From: Metaphire vulgaris
Taxonomy: Eukaryota > Annelida > Clitellata > Crassiclitellata > Megascolecidae
NCBI GenBank assembly: GCA_018105865.1
Contig: CM030836.1
Coordinates: 3,620,271 to 3,684,270 of the forward strand
Direction: 5' to 3'
Length of the DNA: 64,000 nt
The notes under the pieces are model-generated. The model was given only the letters and a program-made list of their open reading frames with translations, was not told the DNA's origin and ran no database searches. The position numbers and the translations under genes are program-made. Below are positions 45,130 through 55,497 of this stretch, piece after piece (positions within the stretch are counted from its first letter, which is position 1; each line of letters starts with the position of its first letter).

Positions 45130-46205
45130 CAAACATATGATAATGAAATTACCTGAAGCATCTCAAACCAATTTCAGATAACGCAACAGTTACAATAGTA
45201 GGTAATATTTTGCTCGTCAATGGTAATTTATCACCAAGGCTGGCCGTCATTCTCTGAAAACATTTCTCAGTTTCTTGACATATCAGTATTACACTACTAG
45301 AAGTTCTAACCAAACCACCACGATTTTTCAGAATAACAAACTGATTTCCAACATCAACATTTGATATCTCAGGCTCACAGTCACTAATCAAGGCAATGTG
45401 ACAATCAGCACAAATTATTTCACGTTTTACCATACGCACAACAAATCCAGCGATATAGGCAATAACTGCCTTTTTGTACTCGCTAAAAACAGTTCTACTT
45501 GGTAATTAAATATAATCGTGATCAACTGGCACAGGGTGTTTTTCTTGCACGTCATACAAACGTGCCACTGCAGTGTTCAATATATCCTTCTGAAAATTGT
45601 CAACATTAACACTGTACAAAGTTACGGTCAGAAGACTAGTTCTGTCCTGTACAGTACAATTACCCAAACCGCCTTTGACATTGTGGCGCATCAATAAACG
45701 TCTATATGCTGCAATAAACTGACGAACAGTTGGATTATTATTATTACTACCACATGCAGCACGAACAGCGCCAAAAAATAATTCCAAATGGTCTTAACTA
45801 AATTTATAGTTCAACAAATATTTCAGTGATGCATTGTTTCCTGCACCAAGTTCAACGTACACTTGTAAAACAGACGTTATTGTACAAATGAATCCTATAA
45901 ATGCTGTCTTACGCTTTGTCTTGTACATGAAATTGCCATTTGCATCTTTAAGATTTTGCAAATAAGTCAATGCTGTAGTAAGAAGTGGCCTCCAAGTGTT
46001 GTTCATTAGTAGGCCGCATGGGTGCCTTGTACCCTTTTGCAACTGGGTTGCGAGAATTTAAAACATCAAACAAATGATCAATTAAACGGAGAAATCGCAC
46101 GGTAGGCTCAGATCCAATAAATTGCCGTAATTTCAAGGCAACACGACAAAACTCAATTGCATCTGCAACACTCGCAAACTGGTTAGGAATTAATTTGTAG
46201 ACGAT
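45130..46205 (-). pseudogene. P-element / THAP9-like transposase relic
   Basis: Minus-strand blocks in order are QFASVADAIEFCRVALKLRQ, RFLRLIDHLFDVLNSRNP, RKTAFIGFICTITSVLQVYV, then LELFFGAVRAACGSNNNNPT and FVILKNRGGLVRTSSSVILI. These are the C-terminal half of Transposase_P. At least two frameshifts and a stop break it. THAP9 and P elements cut and paste DNA. No terminal repeats were identified. Confidence 0.8.
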
Positions 46206-46565
46206 TATTACTTAAGTTTGAAGCAATTTTGTGCAGCTATGTTTGACTTGTCCAGGCCTATATGTAACAGAGAAGAATATGCGTTTCTTTTATATCTCAG
46301 AAGTCAGAACTCAATGATTATAGGCGCTAGAAATTTTATTTTGCCCTGCGTTCAAAGCTAAAATTCTAGTACATCCGACTGTGTGATTTTTATGTTTGAT
46401 TGAGGTTTTGTTTGTTTGTAAGAAACTGTAAAAGTTAACATAGGAAGAATAGGGAAAGGTCAGTTGCTACCGGTTCGTTTATTGGCGGTAGAGACGAACC
46501 TGACCGTTATAACGATTTTTATTGGATAGAGTTCCTCTTTCCCCAACCTCTCCAAATTGTATCTA
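46206..46565. other. No recognisable feature
   Basis: AT-rich spacer before the hAT nest. Confidence 0.3.
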
Positions 46566-47090
46566 GATAAGGTCAGTGATGGGCATTAGTTAACTAAAAT
46601 AGTTATAACTATTAGTTTAACTGGAAAAATTTAGTTGAGGCAATAGTTTAACTACTTTTTTCTTAACTAGTTACAGCAATAGTTTAACTACTTTTTAAAA
46701 TAGTTACAACTAAAAGTTTACTTTTTTGCCAACTTTTTTTATTATACTGCTTTCTTATTGCTCTTTGTACTGAAACATTAAAATGAACTACACAAGTCTT
46801 GCTGACATTGTTGTTGACCCTTCTGATCGTGATAGTTAATCACATTATTTGATGCATGTACTGCCTGAATTAGTCTTCAGGGGCAGTTCCACGTTGGGGA
46901 TGACTGGGGATGCATCCCCCACCAGCCCACCAAAAATCCATGTGTGGCATTGATGAATTTCCGAGAAAAAATTTTTGTATTTATTTCTTGGTAGTACTTT
47001 GGTCTAACTACAGTTCATTTTTCACTATGACTCTGTACAACCAGGCTAAAATCGCTTTTTAGTCCAGGGGCAAGTGATAGTAAAAATTTC

Positions 47091-48033
47091 TCCCGTGGCA
47101 GTTTTAATGAAGGAATGGTGTGTCATATGTCATTGGAAGCAGAAAAGTATGTAGAATAACAATTTCGATGGTGGGAGTTGGTCAGAGGTGGCCAAGCGGC
47201 GATATCCACCTATTTCCAAGATGGCCGCCAAAATCACATACATTTCAAAATAACTTAGAAACCAGTACTGTAAACACAAAATACCAAGAGATCATTTATG
47301 TTCAGAATGAAAAGACCTTCAATTTGGTATATTACACAATAGTCTACGACACCTGACAGTTGAAATATTATTTTTTTTCGAAACCAAGACTACACTAATT
47401 AACCCATTAGTGCATGAGTTTTCAAATTTCTTTCAAATTTGCTGTAAAATTGTGTTTTTAGTGGCATATCAACATGCAAGAGTTATAATTTTAAAAATTA
47501 ATATTACGTGAAATATTAGACAAAAAATTTGTCCTTAAAAAAGACGCTATGCAGTATATGGTGCATGAACTTTGATTATTTTGTTGAACAACTGGAAACT
47601 ACTTAATCGTCAAAAACTGTTTGGAAGAGTGCAGTATATAATAGGGCACCATTGATTAGTCGATCGAATTGTCTTGCTGAACAGACCAATTCTGCACATC
47701 AGTGGCGTAACCAGGATTCCAAAATAGGGGCACTTCGAGACGCAAAAATACATGGTTGTCACCCCAAACGCATTAAAGTCTGCTGTCTGGTGCGCTTTTC
47801 TCGATCTAATAGTGCCCCTATCTCCAACCACTCACAGGTTTTGGAAAAGTCTTAATACCGGTCCCGATACTAATAGGGGCCGGGGCCCAATGGATTCCCG
47901 TGACTACGCCGAATGCGCATATCGTTCAACCAGCATCAAAGAGGACGAATTTTTGCTAGCTGGTCCAGTGCATCAAGGTCAGTGTTGTCACTCACATGGA
48001 TGTACCGCAACCAGGGGCGTAGCGACGGAGGGT
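47091..48033. repeat. Left arm of a 0.95-kb inverted repeat
   Basis: It pairs with 49847-50798 almost base for base. A 78-codon frame is identical in both arms (47120-47356 and, reversed, 50533-50769), but no domain is evident. The arm includes a TTAACCCATTAGTGC end (47399) and a hAT MITE at about 47700-47912 (CAGTGGCGTAACCAGG). It stops 22 bp inside another hAT MITE. Confidence 0.9.
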
Positions 48034-48170
48034 ATATCAATATACCCCCAAATTCAGACTACCTTAAAATTTTCAATGTATTTTTAGCCTACCTACCTAT
48101 CGGTAATGTTTTTAAAATTTATACCCTTAATCACATTATACCCCAAAACAAATTCCTGGCTATGCCCCTG
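48012..48170. mobile_element. hAT MITE (CAGGGGCGTAGC)
   Basis: The ends CAGGGGCGTAGC and, reversed, CAGGGGCATAGC are flanked by ACCGCAAC and ACGACAAC (6 of 8). The inverted-repeat similarity ends within its left terminus. Confidence 0.7.
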
Positions 48171-48498
48171 ACGACAACAACTCCTCAAAACTGTTTTCTG
48201 TCATATCACTGTTGACTGCTGCACGGTGCACATCCTCCCTGCCCTCCCACTACATTCGTATGTTCACGAACGGAAATGCCTCTCCTGGAGCGAGTGCCGC
48301 CTGGGGCGGTGCGCCCCCACTGTCCCCTCGCTACCCCACTGTCGGTGCTTTGAAAGTCGTCAACCTCAAGCATGTTGGCTACTTCAACAACTGTGTGACG
48401 CCTAATAAAATTCTTTTAAATTTCGTAATACAAATATTGTGATGCAACGACAAGTATGTGTAAGTAAGTAACAAGCGTGCACAACGTGGTACACGCAG

Positions 48499-48684
48499 CA
48501 GTGGCGCCTCCACATGGGGTCGGGGTGCCCGTGTCCCCTATTGAATGCCTGGTCCCTCCAGTGGCCTCCCCTGTTCAGACCCTATACTTACTACTACTGT
48601 ACATGCCTATCAACAAATGGTTGTCCCAATGCCTAGAACTTGCCACCCCAACACCCCACTTGCCAAATCCTGGAGCCGCAACTG
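48499..48684. mobile_element. CAGTGGCGGCTC MITE, copy B
   Basis: The ends are CAGTGGCGCCTC and, reversed, CAGTTGCGGCTC. The flanks ACACGCAG and GCACGTAG match at 6 of 8. The interior is homologous to copies at 42763 and 54820. Confidence 0.75.
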
Positions 48685-49139
48685 GCACGTAGTCTAGTCT
48701 AAAACTAGGTAGGTATGTGGATGAGTATAAAATAAGAATTCAGTCGTCACATTTGCAGAAAACATGCACAAAATTATGTGTTAACTGCACTGTTTACATG
48801 CATCAAAATTGACAAACTCCCAGGCATAGCCTAATGCTTGACTAGAGTAGCAAGTCAGATCTATTTGCAGACTATTTATCACAAAAGTGTTAAGAAAATA
48901 TGAACAAAGCGTGTCAAACTTATTTTTGATGTTGAGCTATTAAAAATTCAGAAAATTTTGAATAACTTCACAAATCAGCGTTAATCAAACACATAAAAAC
49001 AAGCATGATGCCAAATTTTTCGGTTCAGACCATTAAAACAATATCATGGGAGTGTACAGGGTCGCTTAAGATTGCATGATACTTAAAGATTTTACGATAG
49101 CACTTAGTCATACAAAGTGTCCTTTAAAAAGGACGCCAG

Positions 49140-49900
49140 GCGCTAATGGGTTAAATCTATTGTCTAGGATTTTGGTCCACCTACTCAATGGAAGTTACTA
49201 ATCAAAAAGTATCTCTAGTAATGATCAAATGTACACGCTACGGACAGTCATTCCAAAGACCATATCATTGCCTGGAAATTGACTCTTTTGAGCAACAATA
49301 TCCAAAAGTGCCATCACCTGTTGACCATGGTTGGCACTCCATAGACCAGCGGTTCTCAACCTATGGGTCGCGACCCCCACGGGGGTCGAATGACGATTTG
49401 CCAGGGGGTAGCCGGAGACCTTCAGAAATATAGGGTTGTCTCTTTTATTGTTATTGTGCAAAATTTACTCATTTTAACATGTAAAAAGGCTGACGAGCAA
49501 AAAAGGTCATCAGCTCATTTTAAGATGTAAAAAAGGCTGACAAGCAAAAAGAAAAAAGGTCGTCAAGAAATTTTATTCTGCAGGGGCCCGAATTTCTCTC
49601 GGCGGGCCTGGTCGGGGGTCGCCACATCATGGGAATTGAATTAAAAGGGTCGCGGCACTATAAAGGTTGAGAACCGCTCCCATAGACGGTTAGCTGGTGC
49701 CTGTCATGTGCAAACTACCTTGCGCTCCAGCAGCCATTCTGCAGTTAGTAAAATGTTCTTGCAGCAAAAGCAGGTGTGATGCAGCATGCAAATGTCGATC
49801 AAACAGTCTTCCATGCACAGAAATGCGAGGCTGCACTGGTCATATAAACCCTCCGTCGCTACGCCCCTGGTTGCGGTACATCCATGTGAGTGACAACACT
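49140..49900 (+). pseudogene. Cysteine-rich (CXC-like) transposon-protein relic
   Basis: The frame DSFEQQYPKVPSPVDHGWHS is cut by a MITE. After it comes VPVMCKLPCAPAAILQLVKC, then CSCSKSRCDAACKCRSNSLP and CTEMRGC. The cysteine spacing resembles the CXC tails found on some transposon-derived proteins. I do not know the parent family. A stop lies just after the MITE. Confidence 0.45.
49347..49679. mobile_element. hAT MITE (CAGCGGTTCTCAACC) with AAGCAAAAAA motifs
   Basis: The ends CAGCGGTTCTCAACC and GGTTGAGAACCGCTC are flanked by the exact duplication CCATAGAC (49339-49346, 49680-49687). Two CTGACRAGCAAAAA motifs lie at about 49488 and 49535. Confidence 0.92.
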
Positions 49901-50798
49901 GACCTTGATGCACTGGACCAGCTAGCAAAAATTCGTCCTCTTTGATGCTGGTTGAACGATATGCGCATTCGGCGTAGTCACGGGGAATCCACGGGGGGCC
50001 CCGGCCCCTATTAGTATCGGGACCGGTATTAAGACTTTTCCAAAACCTGTGAGTGGTTGGAGATAGGGGCACTATTAGATCGAGAAAAGCGCACCAGACA
50101 GCAGACTTTAATGCGTTTGGGGTGACAACCATGTATTTTTGCGTCTCGAAGTGCCCCCTATTTTGGAATCCTGGTTACGCCACTGATGTGCAGAATTGGT
50201 CTGTTCAGCAAGACAATTCGATCGACTAATCAATGGTGCCCTATTATATACTGCACTCTTCCAAACAGTTTTTTGACGATTAAGTAGTTTCCAGTTGTTC
50301 AACAAAATAATCAAAGTTCATGCACCATATACTGCATAGCGTCTTTTTTTAAGGACAAATTTTTTTGTCTAATATTTCACGTAATATTAATTTTTTAAAA
50401 TTATAACTCTTGCATGTTGATATGCCACTAAAAACACAATTTTACAGCAAATTTGAAAGAAATTTGAAAACTCATGCACTAATGGGTTAATTAGTGTAGT
50501 CTTGGTTTCGAAAAAAAATAATATTTCAACTGTCAGGTGTCGTAGACTATTGTGTAATATACCAAATTGAAGGTCTTTTCATTCTGAACATAAATGATCT
50601 CTTGGTATTTTGTGTTTACAGTACTGGTTTCTAAGTTATTTTGAAATGTATGTGATTTTGGCGGCCATCTTGGAAATAGGTGGATATCGCCGCTTGGCCA
50701 CCTCTGACCAACTCCCACCATCGAAATTGTTATTCTACATACTTTTCTGCTTCCAATGACATATGACACACCATTCCTTCATTAAAACTGCCACGGGA
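49847..50798. repeat. Right arm of the 0.95-kb inverted repeat
   Basis: Reverse complement of 47091-48033. The spacer between arms is about 1.8 kb. Confidence 0.9.
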
Positions 50799-51334
50799 CA
50801 CCACATGCCCCCTGACTATTTATGCATTGTGGCGTGGTGCCTTATATTATACTAATACTAAGACAACACGTCTGAATATATTATATAAGTAGATATGTAT
50901 TCTAGCAATGTACAAGCAATGGTTGAGTCTATCTGGTTCTATCGACGTACGGACAACGAGTGTCTGTATAAAGCTATACTACGGTTCAGCGTCCTAGTTA
51001 GTGTTCGTCTATTGGATGAGAGGCGGAGCTTGTCTACTTAGAATGCCATCACGTGACATCTTCTCTTTTTACTTTTTAAGCTAAAGTCTAACAGAGTGAA
51101 AACCTATATTCTAAAAAGTCCATAGAAAACTGCAAGCCTACAATGTCAGTGCTTTCTATATTTAAAGTTCGCTTGGATTTTCTATTGCAAAAGTTTCTAT
51201 AGGGCTTTATGGCTATTCTGCTTGTAGTCAGATCAACGGCCCTGGTCGCAGTGGTCGGTGAGATGATTGTAATTGGATCCATCAGTGAGCAGGCATGCAA
51301 GTCTGCTTCAAAATCACTAGTCCAGCGGCTTTCT

Positions 51335-51688
51335 CTACGCTGTAATAGGGATCGCAATGAATATTTCAAATTCATCCTCGTCGTCATCCTCATCTTCATC
51401 GTGAAAATTATTCGCAATTTCATCTTCACAATCATTCGCCAAATCGTCAGCAACTTCAAAATCGTTAGCAATATCGTCAATAGCTTCATTTTTATCGGAT
51501 AATAATCTCTCATTTCCACAGAATGAATAGCAACATTTCTCAGAATTGCTTGCTTCAGAATCGTCTGTTTCCTCGTCTGCTTGATCAAGCATAGATTCGC
51601 TTCCGACATTCGTCGTTGATTCCTTGTTGAGCATCAATCTCAAGCAATCTTCATTCTCAAATTCAATGTCATTTTTGAATAATCCCAC
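51335..51688 (-). CDS. Acidic low-complexity protein in the LTR element
   Basis: An open frame rich in Asp and Glu (EAIDDIANDFEVADDLANDC and DEDEDDDEDEFEIF). It starts near MGLFKNDIEFENEDCLRLML. I do not recognise it. It may be a degenerate part of gag or an accessory frame. Confidence 0.35.
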   Translation of the reverse strand: MGLFKNDIEFENEDCLRLMLNKESTTNVGSESMLDQADEETDDSEASNSEKCCYSFCGNERLLSDKNEAIDDIANDFEVADDLANDCEDEIANNFHDEDEDDDEDEFEIFIAIPITA

Positions 51689-51805
51689 AACTGCCGTGAA
51701 AATCTCATCTTCCTCGCCATCATCGTCGGCATTTGCATCTTCAAATAATCTCTTATTCCCACAGAATAAATTACAAAAATCTTCAGAATTGTCTGCTTCA
51801 CAATT

Positions 51806-52411
51806 TCATTTCTCAGTGTAAATGCTCTCGGTTAATGCTTTCTCGCGGCAAGCAACACTATAATATGATTCGTGTGACGTCGACATACCTCGTAGTCGGA
51901 AATTCTTCGCTGAATGGTTCAAGCGCACATTCAGATCGCTGTCTTCGTTCTGCAGACAGTATCGGTTACTTCCCGCTCGCCTTCGCGGCGGAAATTCTCG
52001 TGGCACCTCTATCTTTTCTAGATGATTCCGGCGTTGCTTCGACTCGCTGTCGTCGTGACAGTGGTCATCATCTCGGCTGCTTTCCGTGCGCGTTCTCGGC
52101 GGGAATTCATGGGGCAGCTCCTCTATCTTTTCGCTGGCGTCATCAACGCAGTGACGTTCGAAAGCTTCTAACAGAGCGCTCGGGCTCTGACGCTGGGCAT
52201 CTGTCAGGTTCATCTCCAGGTAGAAACAGAAAGCGTCTGTTCCCAGGAAACACAACAGAATCGCAGCCTGTCGAGCCTCGTCTTCACGGTCGATTCCTGC
52301 CGCTTTCGAATACTCCAACCATTTCTGTGCGAAATTCTTCCATTCGCTCGCTAGAACGGTCGCATCCAGGTTCAGTGCTTCTGGAAGTTGAATGTTCGAC
52401 GCAAAAGACAT
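51806..52411 (-). CDS. Gag-like protein of the LTR element
   Basis: The 201-residue frame starts with ATG about 80 bp after the 5' LTR and PBS. Its N-terminus (LPEALNLDATVLASEWKNFA, QKWLEYSKAAG, then AAILLCFLGTDAF) matches the W-K-x-F-x-Q-x-W and LL-x-x-x-G-x-x-A-F pattern of Ty3/gypsy Gag. No zinc knuckle is present. Gag forms the particle that packages retrotransposon RNA. Confidence 0.65.
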   Translation of the reverse strand: MSFASNIQLPEALNLDATVLASEWKNFAQKWLEYSKAAGIDREDEARQAAILLCFLGTDAFCFYLEMNLTDAQRQSPSALLEAFERHCVDDASEKIEELPHEFPPRTRTESSRDDDHCHDDSESKQRRNHLEKIEVPREFPPRRRAGSNRYCLQNEDSDLNVRLNHSAKNFRLRGMSTSHESYYSVACREKALTESIYTEK

Positions 52412-53229
52412 TTCGACGCCGTACAGTGTTCGAAGCTGTTACGATCGAAATTCTTAATCTAGTTAATCTACTTAACTAACTTCTGACACCATGTGGCGTG
52501 GTGCCTTAATATTATACTAATACTAAGACAACACGTCTGGATATATTATATAAGTAGATATGTATTCTAGCAATGTACAAGCAATGGTTGAGTCTTTATC
52601 TATCGACATACGGACAACGAGTGTCTGTATAAAGCTATATTACAGTTCAGCGTCCTAGTTAGTGTTCGTCTATTGGATGAGAGGCGGAGCTTGTCTACTT
52701 AGAATGCCATCACGTGACATGCATTGCCAATTCTCAACATTATATTTATAAATCAGATCTACAGATTTCTTCTAAACCGTTTGCATATCATTCCTTTGAC
52801 AATTGGCGGGATCTTTCCTAGAAATTCATTGCATCCCCCACCGAGAGTTCTTGCAACCGCCACTGTAAGCCTTCATAGATTACGGCGAGTTCTTTTTGTT
52901 ACATTGAAAGGAATCGATTAATAAAAAATGTACAAAAAGTTGCAAAATAGTTGGAAATAGTTTAACTACCTTAAAAAAGTTGTTAAACTTTTGTGGGAAA
53001 ATTTTAACTAATAGTTAAAATAATAGTTTAACTACAAATATTTAGTTAAAAATAAAGTTTAGTTAACTACTTTTTTCCAACTAGTGCTCATCACTGGATA
53101 TGGCGGGTGCTCGGCATGTAAACTAGTTCAGTACGAACTCCGGTTTGTTTCAGACTGCTCTTCGCTGTTGACAGCGACATTGCTCAGTTTCTGCTGAGAT
53201 TTTCGCTGCGCACGGCGGCATAGTATAAC

Positions 53230-54342
53230 TTAAGTCATATAAGGATCGCGCTCTGTGACAATACGTTTATAATAATAATAATCATGAACTGATTATGGTG
53301 GCGTATCGTACAAGTACTACTAGGACACCTTACAACTAAAAAACAAACAGTATATCCTACAACGATCTAAGTTCTGGATAACTACGAACAAAGAGAGCAG
53401 TTTTAAGTTCACGTTTGAATGCTTCTAGTGTCTTTGCCAAAGTTGTTAATGGTGGCAGGCTATTCTAAACTTTGGCAGCCGCTCCCGGAAACATGCGGTC
53501 ACCAATGGTAACGTGGCGTGTAGACGGAACAACGAGAGTAAGACTGGACGCAGATAGCAATCGTTGACGAGAGTTGATGTCATAAGTCTTGCAGAAACCA
53601 GCCGACAGATACGATGGCGCCAGACCATAAAGACACCGATAAGTAAGGATCGCCAATTTGTATTCAATCCGCTGTGGAATACGAAGCCATTGAAGTTAGT
53701 AAAGGAGCGCTGTCACATGATCTGATCTTCTGGCTTGATATACAAAACGTGCTGCTGTATTGAGGACAGCCTGAAGTCTGTCAGTAAGTTGCCTTTGTAG
53801 CCCAGCCAAGAGCACATTACAATAGTCCATGCGTGGCATAACCAGAGACACCACTAAACTCTTTACAACAGAAGGTGGAATTGAGTTCTGAATGCTTCGA
53901 ATCCTTCTCAGGATTGAGAAGCAGCAGGATGCCGTTTTCTAAACATGTGTTGTCATGGAGATGTTACACTCGAGGTTACGGACACAAGCATTCTTAGCAA
54001 TGTCTTTCGAACCAACGTGGGTGGGATATGATATTGACGACGTGTGGTCGAGCACCATAGTATCTCCGTTTTATTGACATTAAGTTGCAGATGATTCGAT
54101 TTAGTCCAATCAGCTATCTCACTGATGCAGCAACTCATCTGATTAGTTAGAAGATCCGTATCAGCTGGCTTGCAGACACCATGTCGTCCGCATACAAATG
54201 GGGCGACAGACCATGCCGTTCAATAAGTCGCTGTAAGTCCGCCGTGTGCAGGATGAAGAGGATCGGTCCCAGAACTGAGCCTTGAGGAACAGCATAACGC
54301 ACCTCACTTGGAGTGGAGGAAGATGTTGCACAACGGACGAAT
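53230..54342 (-). mobile_element. CR1-like LINE, 3' part (split by ISL2EU-1)
   Basis: Continuing the frame interrupted at 59907, the minus strand reads VRYAVPQGSVLGPILFILHT, YADDMVSASQLIRIF and WTKSNHLQLNVNKTEILWCS. VMPRMDYCNVLLAGLQRQL, LAILTYRCLYGLAPSYLSAG and a closing FKRELKTALFV helix follow. The 3' UTR runs to about 53230 with an (ATT)n trace. Frameshifts are few. Confidence 0.8.
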
Positions 54343-54396
54343 AGCGTAGTTTACAAATTATGTCATCGGCATGTCACGTGATAGCTATTTATAGAT

Positions 54397-54605
54397 TTGA
54401 GCAAGGTCATGGTCGAAGCGGACAAACATTGTAAAATCAACATGACGGACTCACGTTTTATTAATGTTAAATTAACCGAAGACGATGTTCCTGGAGCAAA
54501 ACTTGTTTATGCTGATGTTGAACAGCATTCTTGTGTTCAATTGAAGCGATGGTTACAATGTCGAGGGCTTGCAGTCGGTGGGAAAAAAGAACAACTGTGT
54601 AAAAG
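54397..54605 (+). pseudogene. ISL2EU ORF2, SAP-domain exon
   Basis: Candidate starts are the ATGs at 54409 and 54442. The exon includes LTEDDVPGAKLVYADVEQHS, then the SAP helix-turn-helix CVQLKRWLQCRGLAVGGKKE, QLCK. It ends AAAAG|GTTGGT. Splicing in phase 2 to 55498 gives KRIRDCYDAKKDKE without a break. SAP domains bind scaffold-type AT-rich DNA, possibly the element's ends. Confidence 0.7.
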
Positions 54606-54659
54606 GTTGGTACTTGTTGTGGAACTTATGGTGCTACAGTGACCTACAGTGGGTAATAA

Positions 54660-55445
54660 TAATACGCTGATCTGAGCTGATCTCCGTTTGATATCAATCA
54701 ATAAACTTCTATGGCGCCACTATCATAATGCCCAGGGCATCAGCCGATGGCGCACCAAATCCAAATAGAATTAGAGCCAGGTCAATCCGGAAGATCAGTC
54801 AGAACAGCGTGTGAGCAAGCAGTGGCGGCTCTAGGATTTGGCAAGTGGGGGGCCGTTGGGGTGGCAACTTCTAATCATGGGGGCCAACCATTTGCTTTTT
54901 AATGTATGTAGCATTAAGTATAGGGTCCCAACTGGGGGGCCAGTCACTCAATAGGGGGCCCCCCGGTGGAGCCGCCACTGTGAGCAAGGTAAGGGGGATA
55001 AGCCAAGTCAAACAGGTAAGTTTTAAGACTAGATCTAAAAGATGATAATTTTTTAGTTTGATATTGATAATGAATTCCAAAGCTTAAGGCCACACACTGA
55101 GAAACAACTAGTGCCAATGACTGTGCGAGAATAAGGAACAACAAATGAAAGTCCTGCCGAATACCTAGTGGATTGAGCAGTAGGTCGAGGGATTAGTCGC
55201 ATCTTAAGGTAATATGGTTCATTATATAATATAGTCGTTTAGTGGTCCGATCAGCGGCTATAGAGGGGGAAGAGATCAGCGGATATGGAAGGGATAACAT
55301 ATGACCTTTGGTTAGCCCATTTCTCATAATTGAACCATATACTTTCCATATTACGATGTCTTTTTACATGATATAGAATTGCATAAACTGTATATGTTAA
55401 ATATTATGTATGTTTAATCTTCTTCCTCGATAAATAAATTGATTG
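54660..55445. mobile_element. LINE 3' ends in the ISL2EU intron
   Basis: The minus frame FGIHYQYQTKKLSSFRSSLK, TYLFDLAYPPYLAH (reading across the MITE) is a LINE RT C-terminus. From 55240 the plus strand looks like another LINE 3' UTR ending AATAAATTGATTGATTGATTG. The repeat tail is at 55437-55458. Confidence 0.55.
54820..54980. mobile_element. CAGTGGCGGCTC MITE, copy C
   Basis: The ends CAGTGGCGGCTC and GAGCCGCCACTG are flanked by the exact duplication TGAGCAAG (54812-54819, 54981-54988). It is 161 bp, reversed relative to copy A, and inserted within a LINE inside the ISL2EU intron. Confidence 0.92.
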
Positions 55446-55497
55446 ATTGATTGATTGAAATTACTGATGTGCATAAATCCTTATTGTTCATTAACAG

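Larger units (their letters stand above)
47399..49154. mobile_element. TTAA-bounded element inside the inverted repeat
   Basis: TTAACCCATTAGTGC at the left and, reversed, TTAACCCATTAGCGC at the right look like a piggyBac-type non-autonomous element. Younger hAT MITEs are inserted in it. The right arm of the inverted repeat contains only its left end. Confidence 0.55.
50828..52719 (-). mobile_element. Non-autonomous gypsy-like LTR retrotransposon
   Basis: Two direct repeats of about 230 bp (50828-51058 and 52492-52719) begin TGTGGCG and end GTGACA on the plus strand, and TGCAT flanks both sides. On the minus strand the 5' LTR is followed at once by TGGTGTCAGAAGTTAG (primer-binding-like). The 3' LTR is preceded by the purine tract AAAAAGTAAAAAGAGAAGA. 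The 1.4-kb interior has a gag-like frame and an acidic frame but no protease, RT or integrase. The LTRs differ at only a few sites, so the insertion is relatively recent. Confidence 0.9.
46878..52865. mobile_element. hAT-D, second shell
   Basis: The ends CAGGGGCAGTTCCACG and, reversed, CAGTGGCGGTTGCAAG are moderately matched and flanked by TTAGTCTT and TAAGCCTT (6 of 8). It shares GCATCCCCCACC boxes near both ends. It contains the large inverted repeat and the LTR retrotransposon. Confidence 0.5.
46574..53096. mobile_element. hAT-C, outermost shell of the second nest
   Basis: The ends CAGTGATGGGCATTAGTT and, reversed, CAGTGATGAGCACTAGTT are flanked by GATAAGGT and GATATGGC (6 of 8). About 250 bp next to each end is full of AGTTTAACTA and TAGTTAAC repeats. 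Everything between 46878 and 52865 is a later insertion. Confidence 0.7.

Noticed and set aside
47120..47356. 78-codon frame identical in two places as a conserved gene
   Set aside because: The identity is explained by the recent inverted duplication of non-coding DNA. There is no domain and no codon-level evidence.
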